From Tenrec ecaudatus (taxonomy: Eukaryota > Chordata > Mammalia > Afrosoricida > Tenrecidae), in contig NC_134530.1 in assembly GCF_050624435.1 (NCBI RefSeq), positions 147,996,221 through 148,060,220 on the forward strand: a stretch of DNA of 64,000 nt. The letters run 5' to 3'. Shown here in pieces: positions 44,712 to 54,789 of the stretch. A program made the position numbers and the translations under genes. The number at the start of each line of letters is the position of its first letter. Position 1 is the first letter of the stretch. Below the pieces are notes generated by a model, which worked only from the letters and a program-made list of their open reading frames with translations, had not been told where the DNA came from and ran no database searches.

Positions 44712-44884
44712 GAGGCCACTGTCATTGAATGAATTCCGGTCATAGCCATTGTATGGGCAGAGGAGAACTATAAATCTTGAAAGCTGGCAGCCTCCTCTTG
44801 GTCCCGCGGAGCAGGTGATGGGTTCCAATGGCTGATACTGATGTTAGCAATGCAGTGCTTAAGCACCGGGCTCCTTGGGGAGAT
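44712..44884 (-). repeat. AfroSINE, antisense
   Basis: Reversed tail 'actgtcattgaatgaattcc', middle 'agaggagaactataaatc', reversed head 'tgcagtgcttaagcaccggg', then 'gctccttgggg'. Confidence 0.78.
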
Positions 44885-44908
44885 GATCCTGTGTGAGGAT
44901 TTATATAA

Positions 44909-44927
44909 TCATATATATATATATATG
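44909..44927. repeat. (TA)n microsatellite
   Basis: A short run of alternating ta, about nine units. Confidence 0.85.
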
Positions 44928-45162
44928 TTGTTATTATTAAAAGACCATTTTTAGGAGGCAATATTTAAAGCTGAGCCCAGAAGGATAAAGAAAATTTAGA
45001 TAGGTAAAGTCTGAGAAGTGATACAGAGAAAACCCAAAACTCCAAGAGAAAGACATCATGATAAAGGGGTGGGTGGCAGAGGGGACTGGTGGTGGTGAAA
45101 GAATTAGCCCTCTGTTCATCAAAATACTAGAAATATACCATAATTTTTATAAATATCCAAAA

Positions 45163-45730
45163 TGTAATAGCCCCCTCCCTTGCAGTAACAATTCCTTTTA
45201 AGCTCAATCAGTAGACATGTAACTCAGGAAGGAAGCTAGCAAGAGAATTAAGATAAGGAGCCAGGCCCAAAGTACCACCCATCAGAGGCCTGGCGGGGTG
45301 TGATTCTGTTAAGTCCAGGAACAGAAACGTGCCCCAATTTAGATAAATAGGAGTACATGGAGTTACAGGGGGTGATGCTCTAATAACCCCTGGAGAAACG
45401 TAATTTCCCAGTGACCATTGCAAAACTTGCCTTCTTAGAGCATCAACTGTATTCTGTGACATTGTGAAAACTGGCTAATCCCTTCCTATGGACATTGTAA
45501 AAATGTGTGTCTGTCATATAAAGCATATAACTTGTTTGACTTTCACTGGAATTGTGAAACCGTTTGGAGTTAGCGCCCCTCCTCCCCCATTTCCTTCTGT
45601 CTCATATTTCAGAAAAAACTTCAGAGTTTCTCAAAAATCAACCTGGTCTCTTGTCTTTGACTGAATCAGTGACAGGCCTTCCCAGATCACTGTCTGCCAG
45701 CATCAATGAGACATTAAACTTGGCATACTG
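45163..45730 (+). mobile_element. Probable ERV class I solo LTR
   Basis: A TATA-like 'catataaagcatataac' lies near 45517. It is followed about 90 bp later by a decayed poly(A) signal ('cagaaaaaacttcagag') and a T/C-rich 'caacctggtctcttgtcttt' segment. That is the R-U5 layout of class I LTRs. The start near 'tgtaatagcccc' is uncertain and no target duplication was confirmed. Confidence 0.5.
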
Positions 45731-45881
45731 GAGGAAGGAAGAGGGGGTTGGGGGATTGCAAGAATGAATTTCCAGGTAACTAGAGGCCATGTATATAGGC
45801 ACTCACTAATGCTATTTCCAGCTCTTAGATGGGAAGATTAAAGAATCCAAAATAGGCACACTACATGTGTTTTCAGAGACC

Positions 45882-46370
45882 TGGTGGCCTAGTGGTTACA
45901 CATTGGGCCGCTCACCTCAAGGTGAGCAATTTGAAATCACCAGCTGCTGCTCTGTGGGGAAAAGAGGAGACTTTTTTGTTAACATTTTTATTGGCATCTA
46001 ATCCACATATACAATTCAATAGTTCAGTCATTTAATCGTATCAAGAAGAATTGTACAATCATCACCACAATCAATTTTAGAACAGCCCCCTGCCCAATGG
46101 TTAAATTGCCTTTAAAATGAGTCTTATAATCACCATCAGTTCTAGTGGCCCCTCCCCCTCCCACCTTCACTTTTTACTCCTGAAATTCCCTCACCCTCCC
46201 TATCTCCAACATCCCACCCCTCCGTCCTCTATAAAACTTGCATCAGGTATTACAAGATGAGACTTTCTAGCCCCATAAAGAGTTATTGACTCAGAAACTC
46301 ACAGGGACAGTTCTATCCAGTCCCGTAGGGTTGCTGTGAGTTGGAATAGAGTTGGTGGCAGTGAGTTTTT
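45882..46370 (+). repeat. AfroSINE, sense, split by an L1 3' scrap
   Basis: The head and body (45882-45975: 'gacctggtggcctagtgg', 'cacattgggccgctcacc') and the 3' half (46262-46370: 'ctatccagtcccgtagggt', 'gagttggaatagagttgg') are separated by 45976-46255. That gap is an antisense L1-related piece ('acatttttattggcatcta'). The junction words gaggagacttt (45965-45975) and gatgagacttt (46256-46266) are a target duplication. Confidence 0.85.
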
Positions 46371-46529
46371 AAATTTGTTTCAGGAACACAATGCATGGGG
46401 TGGACTCCAGCTACCAGCTCTGTAACCAAATTATATTCAAAACCCACCCCACTTTAGTTCCTTGGCCTCCTTCCTAGATCAAGCTTGTGAGAAAATGTTT
46501 CACACTTAGAATCATCACCCTTAGAGAAA

Positions 46530-47025
46530 AGGGTCTCCTGTCAACTTGTGAAGGGGTGGAGTCTAGCCTGTCAATCAGGTCATAGCCAATGAGGCTTCGG
46601 TGTGGGCATGACCTCCTGAGGATTCTGGGACTCCTCTCTTCCACCCCGGAGACAGGACACACTCGTTCTACCAAGACACACTCTCTCTCATATTCCTGCT
46701 GACAATGCACATGGAACCAGAGCCCTGGAGCTGGAGGAGCCCATGGAGACCCACACCAGTGCTGAGATGTTTCCACCACCACTGAATCCACAAGACTTTC
46801 CACCCACTGGCCTGTGATCTCCCTGAACTCAGCGTCATTGCATGAGTATGAAGAGGCATTTATATACTGATTTCAGGCATATGAGCAAAAATCAGACTTA
46901 TAGACTTGATCTGGACTGGGCTGGTATGTTTTCTTAATATATAATTACTTGTTGATATAAGGTTTTTTCCTATGCATATATGAGTCTCCCTGGATTTGTT
47001 TCTCTAGTCTACCAGGACTAACACA
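46530..47025 (+). mobile_element. LTR-like repeat (same family as 50970)
   Basis: Shared blocks are 'gtcaacttgtgaaggggtgg', 'gtctagcctgtcaatcaggt', 'ccacccactggcctgtgatc' and the end 'tctctagtctaccaggacta' followed by 'acaca'. The retroviral LTR assignment is inferred from the ends. Confidence 0.65.
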
Positions 47026-47174
47026 GGGTTACCTTTGACCTTTCTAGATGGAAGCTGGTTTTTCTGGAAGAGCAAGGAGGCAGAATAAAATGGACTAGAG
47101 TTGGCCTGAGGAACAGAAATGCCTTCGGCAAAATTTCTGAATTTGCTAGTCATCTCTTTCCAGTGTAGCTCCAA

Positions 47175-47382
47175 AAGGGAGCCCTGGTGGTATTGTGGGA
47201 TATGTTTTGGGCTGCTACCCACAAGGTTAGCAGTTCAAATCTACCAGCTGACTCATGGGAGAAAAGTGAGGCGGTATGTGACTGTAACAGACTAACAGCC
47301 TCAGAAACCCAAGGGAACAGTTCTGCTCTATCTTGTGAGTGGGAATCGACTTGATGACAGTGAGTTTGATTTGGAATAGCTC
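47175..47382 (+). repeat. AfroSINE, sense
   Basis: 'ggagccctggtggtattgtg', 'ttgggctgctacccacaagg', 'gagaaaagtgaggcggta' and the tail 'atcgacttgatgacagtgag'. Confidence 0.92.
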
Positions 47383-47900
47383 CAAGAGTAACATTCTCAT
47401 CTTTGTCATTTAGCCTTCAGGATTACGCCTCACAGGGCCATTCCTGCTAGGTGGAAGGGGAAGGGGCTATGGGCCAGTGTGGCTGTATTGTGGAAAACGC
47501 ATAGAATCTTTCCCAACTTCTTAAATGACGCCATGTAGACAGCCTCCCTTTCTTATAACTAGAATCCTTTCTGTTAAGACTGAAGCAAGGTCTCTGGAAG
47601 GATCTTCTGCAGTGGTCCAGCTAGTTGGGAGTCAGAGAAGAGAGGATGACTCTTCACAAAATCTCTGTTATCTTTTGGATTTAGTCTGATGAACACGTGT
47701 CAACTATTCAAAAATGCAAGTAGTTGTTTTAAAGACTTGATAGTTGAAATTGAAGATTTACTTCTCTGGCCAACATTGTGGTTGGCTGCTGTAGAGTGAG
47801 CCCTGGGCATGGCAGCCCCAGGCTTCATGATGAGCCCATTCCCAAAATGACTACACATGCTCGATTCTTTGCCATCCCCAGGATGGATTGGGGATTGATC
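47383..47900. other. Unassigned DNA
   Basis: Nothing recognised. Confidence 0.4.
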
Positions 47901-47902
47901 CA

Positions 47903-48098
47903 TTGTGCTCCATAGGGTTTTCATTGATTGATTTCTGGAATCTGATCACCAGGCATTTCTTTCTAGTTGGTCTTGTTTCTGGAAGCTCTGAAACTTGTTC
48001 AGCATCAAGCAACACATAAGCTAGGTAGGAATTGAACCTGAGACTCCCGTAGAGAAGCGAGAATTCCACTACTGAAACTGTCCACTGGTCAACAGATC
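47903..48098 (-). repeat. tRNA-Gly-headed SINE, antisense
   Basis: The minus strand begins with a head resembling tRNA-Gly ('gtttcagtagtggaattctc' near 48060-48080). A box-B-like 'ggttcaattcctacc' follows near 48025-48040. The body contains 'ctggaagctctgaaac' on the plus strand. The body resembles that at 85-246. Confidence 0.7.
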
Positions 48099-48304
48099 TC
48101 CTTGAACTCACTTCTTTTCATATCTAACTTATTCTTCTGATTTGTGATTTCATACTGTGAAGTTATCATTGAAGAGCCTCTCTCTAAAAAATGTACCCCC
48201 CATCCCAGTGATTTAATTTAAAGTAAACAGGTCAGCATGTGCGTGAAAGTTTATTTGTATCTGTTTCCACCTTTCACTTCCCACCAGCTAAAAAACCTCT
48301 TACT

Positions 48305-48440
48305 GAATGGAGACTAGCTAGCTCAGGCTTGAGGTCAGAATTAGAGCCAAATACCAGCTCTGTTATTTACTGGCTACATGACCTTCTTCAGGACATGTCA
48401 ACGCTCGGGGATTTGGTTACCTCACGTGGGACTGTGGAAG
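48305..48440 (+). repeat. MIR SINE
   Basis: 'agagccaaataccagctctg' and 'ttatttactggctacatgac' are the MIR core. Confidence 0.8.
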
Positions 48441-49745
48441 GTGCATGCACTAGACCAGAGGTCAAAGGAAGGTTCAAGTGCAGACTCTGCCATTCTGCTG
48501 TTGCTTCTCTTGGACACACAGCCTGGTCTGTGATCTTCAGTGGCTCTAACACTGAATGAACTTCCAGGCTGTGAATGTGTGAGAGGAGGTGTAACATGCC
48601 GGGTCCTTGGGACCCAATGACTCTCAAGCTAGGTTTGCACTCCAGAGAATGGGAATGGAGACCCTCACAAACAATGGCCTGTTGTTTGCCTCCCAGGCCT
48701 TGCATAGCGCTCTGTAAATTATACAGTGAAAAGTGAATGGATCAGGGGCCTCAAACAGTTCATGGAAAATGGAACGAAGACATAATGGAATTCTTCATAG
48801 GGCTATTTTGGCACCTGGCAGACACAGCACCCCGGGCTGCAATGTCTCTGGCCTTGCTAAATTATGCTTGGGTTCCAGAGGAGAGCTCTGTTTTTCTAGG
48901 TCGGACATAAGCACACTTTCCCCGGAGCTCAACAGGCTGGGGCAGGGGGCTTCCCCCCAAATACCTCCTGCTCTGTAGAGTTCAGTATCAAGGGGGCCAC
49001 CAGGAAGCCAGGGGTGGGCATTGATCTCCAAAGTCACCTAGGTGCTGGCTCCCTCCCCCAGGGCAAGAGAGACTGCCATCAGGCCTTTCAGACCCATGCT
49101 TGCAGACTCCCATTCACACGGATGCCAACATGGGTGAAGGTGCTGCTGAGCATAGCGGCAGTGATACACCACGCCCTCTGAGCACACCCTGATGCTCTTG
49201 GAGAGCTCCATGCGCCTGCCTGCGGCCCAGCGCTTCCCTGCCTGTCTAAAGCTTCTGTGCATTTCTGTCTGCTCTGGGGTTTCGCTCCTGGTGCAGTGAC
49301 TCTTCTCTCTGCAGTTTTTGTAACTCTCACCAAATGACTGGGTGGGAGCATGAACTTCTGTGTCAAGGACTCGAACTCAGGGACTAGTCAGTTGGGCCAT
49401 TCATGTGGGTATAAGTGAGCCTCTTGCAAAGCATGAACAGAGAAGCCTAGAACCATCAAGATAGAAGAGCCACCTGGGGGCAGGCGGCGGCAGAAATACC
49501 AGAGGCTGCAACACAGGGACCATAAGGTAGAGCAGGGGACATCATCTGGGCCACAAGATGAGTAAAGATAAGGGCCTTCAGGTGGGATGCTGCCTTGCAG
49601 AGTGGGGTGCCCTCTGGCCATTTGTCAGCACCAAAAGAGCTTTGTAACGCTTGCCCACGCTGGACTGGGGCCAAGGGGCTACGTGACTGAGAGGCTGAGA
49701 AACAGAGATGTACCTGCCAGCATGTCTCAGAAGAGGGCCTGCACA
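48441..49745. other. Unassigned, GC-richer DNA
   Basis: About 1.3 kb with several chance frames on both strands. No protein family, splice pattern or repeat is recognised. Confidence 0.4.
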
Positions 49746-49935
49746 CAAAAGCACTGTGTCCTTAATGTTTTTGACCCTGGTCTGTAACCTGTTTTCTTAA
49801 TAAATTTCCCCAATCGGCACCATAATTGTGACTACTTTGTTTCTGAGTTCTGTGTGACTATTCCATTGCATTGTTGGACCCAGCAGAGAAGGAGACTGTC
49901 TCGGGAGGGGGAGTTGGTGTGAGAACGAGATAAAG
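49746..49935 (+). mobile_element. Possible LTR 3' end
   Basis: 'cctgttttcttaataaattt' with an AATAAA is followed by 'tttctgagttctgtgtgac' and 'ttggacccagcagagaagg'. This resembles the 3' end and start of the internal region of an old LTR element. It could instead be a retrocopy tail. Confidence 0.3.
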
Positions 49936-50227
49936 AAGGATGGAGGGTGCAGGCATGTTTAACTTCTGCCTTGTGGCAATTGGCCTGGGGCTGGTGTGGA
50001 GTTGGGTTCCCCATGGCCCCTGTGAAGGCTGAGAAGGAGGCCGTGTCAGCCAAACATGCGCTCCTGCCGGCACAAACAGGCATAAAGCAAACGCTCTTGA
50101 CTTGTCACACCAGGAGATGGAAAGAGAGATGGGGTTAACCTGGAAATTAATGAACAGATGCTTCGAAGAGTTCATTAGGACACTTGGCTCAGCCACTCTG
50201 TGGATTTGCGGCCCCCTAGTAAGTCAA
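49936..50227. other. Unassigned DNA
   Basis: Nothing recognised. Confidence 0.4.
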
Positions 50228-50440
50228 TCCAAAAGCTCTGGGGGTGTAGTGGTTATGCATTAGACTGATAATCAGAAGATGAGCAATTCGAAACCACCAG
50301 CTGCTCCACAGGAGAAAGAATGGGCTTTCTACTTCTGTAAAGAGCTGCCGTTTCAGAAACCTACAAGGGGCAGTTCCACCTTGTTCTGAGAGGACTGTAA
50401 GTCAGAATGAACTTGACAGCAGTGAGAGTTGTTTTGTAAG
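50228..50440 (+). repeat. AfroSINE, sense
   Basis: 'ctctgggggtgtagtggtt', 'attcgaaaccaccagctgc', 'caggagaaagaatgggc' and the tail 'gaatgaacttgacagcagtg'. Confidence 0.9.
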
Positions 50441-50515
50441 TCAATAACCCTCCCTGAGCCTCTTTCCCAACTTGAGACGAAGAGTCTTGGTGTGATAATA
50501 GTTAATAGTCTAGAG

Positions 50516-50693
50516 CAGTGGTTCTCAACCTTCCTAATACAGTTCCTCATGTTGCGGTGATCCTCCCCCCCATAAAATTGTTTCTGTTGCTACTTCATAA
50601 CTATAATTTTGATACTATTATGAATCGGGTGACGCTTGTGAAAGAGTCATTCGACCCCCAAAGGAGGCGTGACCCACAGGTTGAGAATTGTTG
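50516..50693. mobile_element. SPIN-type non-autonomous hAT transposon (2)
   Basis: 178 bp. Left end cagtggttctcaacc and right end ttgagaattgttg are inverted copies with two changes. Interior 'cataaaattgtttctgttgc' and 'attatgaatcggg' match the other two copies. The 8-bp flanks are gtctagag and gtctagtc (six identical). Confidence 0.88.
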
Positions 50694-50969
50694 GTCTAGT
50701 CTTCCTGCCTATATCTTTCCTAGGCCAGATGCTTATAAATTTAAATACCTTCCTATCAGCCTGGTTCCCTTCCTTAGAAAAGGGGGAGGAGAACCAGGGT
50801 CCTAGTTTTTATAGTGTGATTAGTAGTATTAGGAACCATGGAAGGGATGCTGAGAATATTAATGTATACATTAACTCCTAGCACAGTATTACTCTGTTCA
50901 TTTGGCTGGTGGTTTTCAAAGGGTGTGGGGGGGAGGGGTATGCACCCACTCCATAGGTACTATCACAGG

Positions 50970-51113
50970 TGTGGTAGTCACATAATTTCATGTCAACTTG
51001 AACATATAAAAGTGTAGAGGTGAAGTCTAGCCTGTCAATCAGGTCACAGCCTTATGGTGCCTCCATGTGGGTGTGACCCTCTCCTAAGGAGGGTTCTGCG
51101 AGGCAGGGCCTTA

Positions 51114-51162
<49 letters not shown>

Positions 51163-51461
51163 CATCTTCCTGCTGGCTACCCTTAATGGTGGTCAGAGCC
51201 CTAGAGATGCATCTACCGCCATGGGATCCATGGACTTTGCACCCACCGCCCTGTGATCTCCCTGCATTCTGCATCATTGCTTGCGACTGTGTGACTCTGA
51301 AAAGGAACTTAGGGACTAACTAGTATTGGACTTATGGGGTTGAGTTGGACTGGGCTGGGCTGTTTCCTTGAGATATAGTTACTTCCTACTTCTTGATGGA
51401 AAGCGCTGACACACACGCGAGTGTCACTGGATGTGTATCTCTAGTCCACCCGGCCTAACAT
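50970..51461 (+). mobile_element. LTR-like repeat, full length, with CT tract
   Basis: It begins tgtggtagtcacataatttc and ends 'cacccggcctaaca'. A (CT)n tract lies at 51116-51157. Flanks acagg and acaag are an imperfect 5-bp duplication, the size expected for ERVL-type integration. There is no coding capacity. Confidence 0.65.
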
Positions 51462-51489
51462 ACAAGGGCCCCTCATTGCTATTTTGTCA

Positions 51490-51700
51490 AGAAAACAAGA
51501 ATGTCATTGATGGGGAAGAATGGACAGACAGAAATATCCATGATATCATGGATCACATCATGTCCTCTCAAAACATGTGTCAATTTGGCAAGGCCATGAT
51601 TCCCAGAATGGTGGGATTCTCCTCCTTTTTGTGGTATGTTGTAAATCCTGACCTCTAGGATGTTAATGAAGCAGGATACAATCTGTACAACTGGTTCTAT
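51490..51700 (+). mobile_element. Partial LTR (MaLR/ERVL-like)
   Basis: 'acatgtgtcaatttggcaag', 'gccatgattcccagaatgg' and 'gatgttaatgaagcaggat' match the 5' half of the family at 28949. Confidence 0.65.
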
Positions 51701-51724
51701 TTGGAGCCTATCTCTTTTAAGATG

Positions 51725-51930
51725 ATAAACTCAAAACTCACTCTCATCGAGTCGATGATTCAGACTCATAGCAATCATATAGGGCAGGGTAGACCCGCCC
51801 TTTGTGGGTTTCTGAGCCTAACTCTTTATGGGTGTGGAATGCCTCGGCTTTCTCCTGAGGAGCGATGGGTTATGAACTGCCGACCTTGGATTAGCAGCCC
51901 AACGCAAAACCACTGTGCCACTAAGATGTT
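51725..51930 (-). repeat. AfroSINE, antisense
   Basis: 'aaactcactctcatcgagtc', 'actcatagcaatcatatagg', 'gaactgccgaccttggatta', 'accactgtgccactaaga'. Confidence 0.92.
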
Positions 51931-53320
51931 CTTTAAGAGGGCAGGGGTGGGGAGTGGGGCGGGAAAGAGGACGGGATTCCGGGGTGGGAGGAGTGAGGAG
52001 GAAGCAAGATGCAGTAAACCACAAAACAGATTAAGGGAGGGCCCAAATATGGCAGGCAGACGGGGAAGTTGACCAGAGTGCTGGTCACAGCTCAGGGCAT
52101 CCAGCCATCTCCACCTCGGTAAATATTGTTGACTGACCGTTTCTGGCTCAGGCGCACCTATCAGAGGCAGCCAAACACTGAAAACCTGACAAAGCATCAG
52201 GCCCCTTGCTTCTTTTATTTTTGCATTCTTCAGCGTCATCGGCCCCTCCACCCGCCGGCCCTGCAACTGGCCAGCAATCAGGAGTTTCTCTTCCACACAG
52301 CGGCCACGGGACGCATTTCTCTCCACTTTTCTTTCTGAAGGGCAGCATCAAGGGTAAGTCCAGGCCAGGTCAGAATATTACATCAGAGATACTGTTCTAT
52401 ATTTACCATCCCTTGCTCTCACTTGCCTTTCAAGCGAAGCAATTTCTGTGATGAAAAACAGCAGAGATAGGCTGCCCTGCGTCTCCTTAGAGAAGGAAAG
52501 TCTTGCATTTTAAAACCGTGCGTGAGTGTACTTTGCAGTTAAATTTCTCTGCCGGCTTCACTTTCATTTTCTTTTCAGCTGGTTTCCTTTCCTCCATACT
52601 CCCTGAAGAGAGTTAAATAAAATCGTTACCACAGCCCAAGCCCAGAAACCAGGAGTTCCTGTTCAGGTTGAACACATCCCCGCTGTCACCATAGCCTTCA
52701 TGAGAGAAGAGACAAAACAGACAAGGGAAGAGCAAGCAGCTTCATCGCTGGGCTGGGCTTTGGTCTGGAAGTTCCCATGAGGGCCTCTGGGACGCTGTCG
52801 CCCATTTATTTTGATTCTGCAGACCTTGTTTTCTTGCTCAGAAAAATAGGAAGAGTAACTGTCACAGCTGCAGAGGAATGCATGTGATCAACATAACTCA
52901 AGGTGGGTCCTTAGGGGCTTTAGACTTGACTATGGCTCCTGGGGCCCTTCCTGCAGAATGAGTAGATTTCAAGGGCATGACCTTTCTGTAGTAGATCCTC
53001 GGGTCTGTGTCTGAGGTGCCTCTGGATGTGTTTGTGGTTGAGTGATTAACCATTTACATCACCCAGGACCCTTAATTGAGAGCTTTGCTGTGCTTGTTAG
53101 GTCGGTCCTGTCCATTTCTGTGTCTATTTCCAACTGACAGCGGCCCCAGGTAGCAGAGCAGACTTGCCCCAGAAGGTGTTCTTGGCTGTGGCCTTTCTGG
53201 GAGCAGCTCACCAGATCTTTCTCCCGCCGGAGCTCCTGGGGTTCTAACCACCAGGCTTTAGATTAACAGCCAACAGTGCTTAATGATTTTGCCATCAAGG
53301 TTCCTTAAACAAGCTCTTGT
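51931..53320. other. Unassigned DNA
   Basis: About 1.4 kb. Frames such as 51826-52326 show no family resemblance. I recognise no repeat. Confidence 0.4.
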
Positions 53321-53324
53321 TGTT

Positions 53325-53735
53325 GTTAAAAACAAACAACTTACTGCCATTGAGTCGATGCCAACCCATAGGGACCTTAAAGGACAGGGTAGAACTGCCT
53401 CTGCAAATTTCTGGGACTGTAACAGTTAGAGCGATGGTTCTCAACCTGTGGGTCACGACTCCTTTGGGGGTCAAACAACCCTTTCACAGGGTCACCCGAT
53501 TCACAACAGTAGCAAAATGACAGTGATGAAGTAGCAATGAAAATAATTTTATGGTGGGAGGGTCACCACAACATGAGGAACTGTATTAAAGGGTCGTGGC
53601 ATGTGGAAGGTTGAGAACCACTGGTTTAGAGGACTAGACAGCCCTGCGTTTCTTGCTCAGAGCAGCTGATGGTTTCCAATTGCTGACCTTGCAGTTAGCA
53701 GCCCAACACGTAACCACTGTGCTGTCAAACAGATT
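53325..53735 (-). repeat. AfroSINE, antisense, split by SPIN
   Basis: The tail half is 53325-53431 ('ttactgccattgagtcgatg', 'gggtagaactgcctctgc'). The head half is 53632-53735 ('tgctgaccttgcagttagc', 'agcccaacacgtaaccactg'). Confidence 0.9.
53432..53623. mobile_element. SPIN-type non-autonomous hAT transposon (3)
   Basis: 192 bp, opposite orientation to copies 1 and 2. Left end 'atggttctcaacctgtggg' and right end 'ggttgagaaccactg'. The interior includes 'gaaaataattttatggtggg'. Flanks agttagag and gtttagag share the last six bases. It lies inside an AfroSINE. Confidence 0.9.
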
Positions 53736-53737
53736 TG

Positions 53738-53910
53738 AACTCAATAGTAGCCACAGAGGACAAAATAGATCTGCTCCACAAGGCTTCAAGGGCTGTCATC
53801 TTAAGGGAAGCAGACAGCCACATCTGGATCCTGGAGTCATTGGGTAGATTCAAACTGACGACCTTTTGGTTAGTAACTGAGCACTTAATTGTTGTGTCAC
53901 TAGGGCTCCT
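53738..53910 (-). repeat. AfroSINE, antisense, diverged
   Basis: 'aagcagacagccacatctgg', 'ttcaaactgacgaccttttg', 'gttagtaactgagcactta', then 'tgtcactagggctcc'. Confidence 0.82.
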
Positions 53911-53914
53911 AATC

Positions 53915-54072
53915 AAGATCTTCAAAAACCCAAACCAAATCCATTGCTCCAACGCACAGTGCTCCCATAGAGCAGAGTTGAACTGCCCACAGGGTTCCTA
54001 AGGCTATGCATCTCTCTGAAAGCCGATTGCTACATCTTTCTCCCATCTAGAGACAGGTTGAACTGGCAGCAT
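53915..54072 (-). repeat. AfroSINE, antisense, partial
   Basis: 'aacccaaaccaaatccattg', 'agagttgaactgcccacag', 'gctacatctttctcccatc'. The tRNA head is missing. Confidence 0.75.
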
Positions 54073-54074
54073 GA

Positions 54075-54475
54075 TAGACCTGGTTGTCTAGAAGAACAAA
54101 TCCAGGAGCACTCATACATGTATAAGAAAGAGCTTTATGTACAACTCATTTCAAAAGCGATTTAATCATGGAATGGGTGGGGGATTATTCTAAAATTGAT
54201 ATGGTAATGATTGTACAGTTCTCCTTGATATGATCGAATGATTTAAGTGTATACTATGTAATTTATGTGCCAATAATTTTTTTAAAAGAGAAAGAGCTTT
54301 ATATCAAAGAGTAATTGCATATTAAGAAAACATCCCAGCCCAGCCCAGATCAAGTTCATAAGTTTGATATTAGCTCATAAGTCCAATACTAATCCATAAA
54401 TTCCCCTTCAGACTCACGCAGACACATGCAATGATGCAAAATGCAGGAAGATCACTGGCCAGTGGGTTCAAAGTC
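54075..54475 (-). mobile_element. LTR-like repeat, antisense, split by an L1 scrap
   Basis: Reversed end 'gtctagaagaacaaatccag' and reversed body 'catcccagcccagcccagat'/'taagtccaatactaatcc' belong to the 46530/50970 family. At about 54140-54290 an old L1 3' end ('tatggtaatgattgtacag', 'atttatgtgccaataat') is inserted. Confidence 0.65.
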
Positions 54476-54789
54476 TTGTGGATCCAGTGGCAGTAGAAGT
54501 ATCTCGTGGACTCTCCTGGGTCTCAGCGTGGTTTCTCATGGCTTTTCAACAGGAAGGTGAAGCAGAGAGAGACTGTGTGGCCCACCTTCAGGGGGAGGAA
54601 GGAGTATGGGGTGGGGTGAGGGTGCAGATTGGTGCAGATTCTATTAAGCAACCATTTCTTGGATTCATATTACTGCTAGCAGAAAAGAGCAATCAGACTA
54701 AGAATTTGACCCTCTCTTAAGGAGTTTATGATCTGATAATGGGTAAAAGAAAAATTTATAGACTGATCAGAGGAGCCAGTGCTAAGAAT

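Noticed and set aside
51826-52326. 166-codon minus-strand frame
   Set aside because: It crosses an AfroSINE at one end and has no recognisable domain or codon signal.
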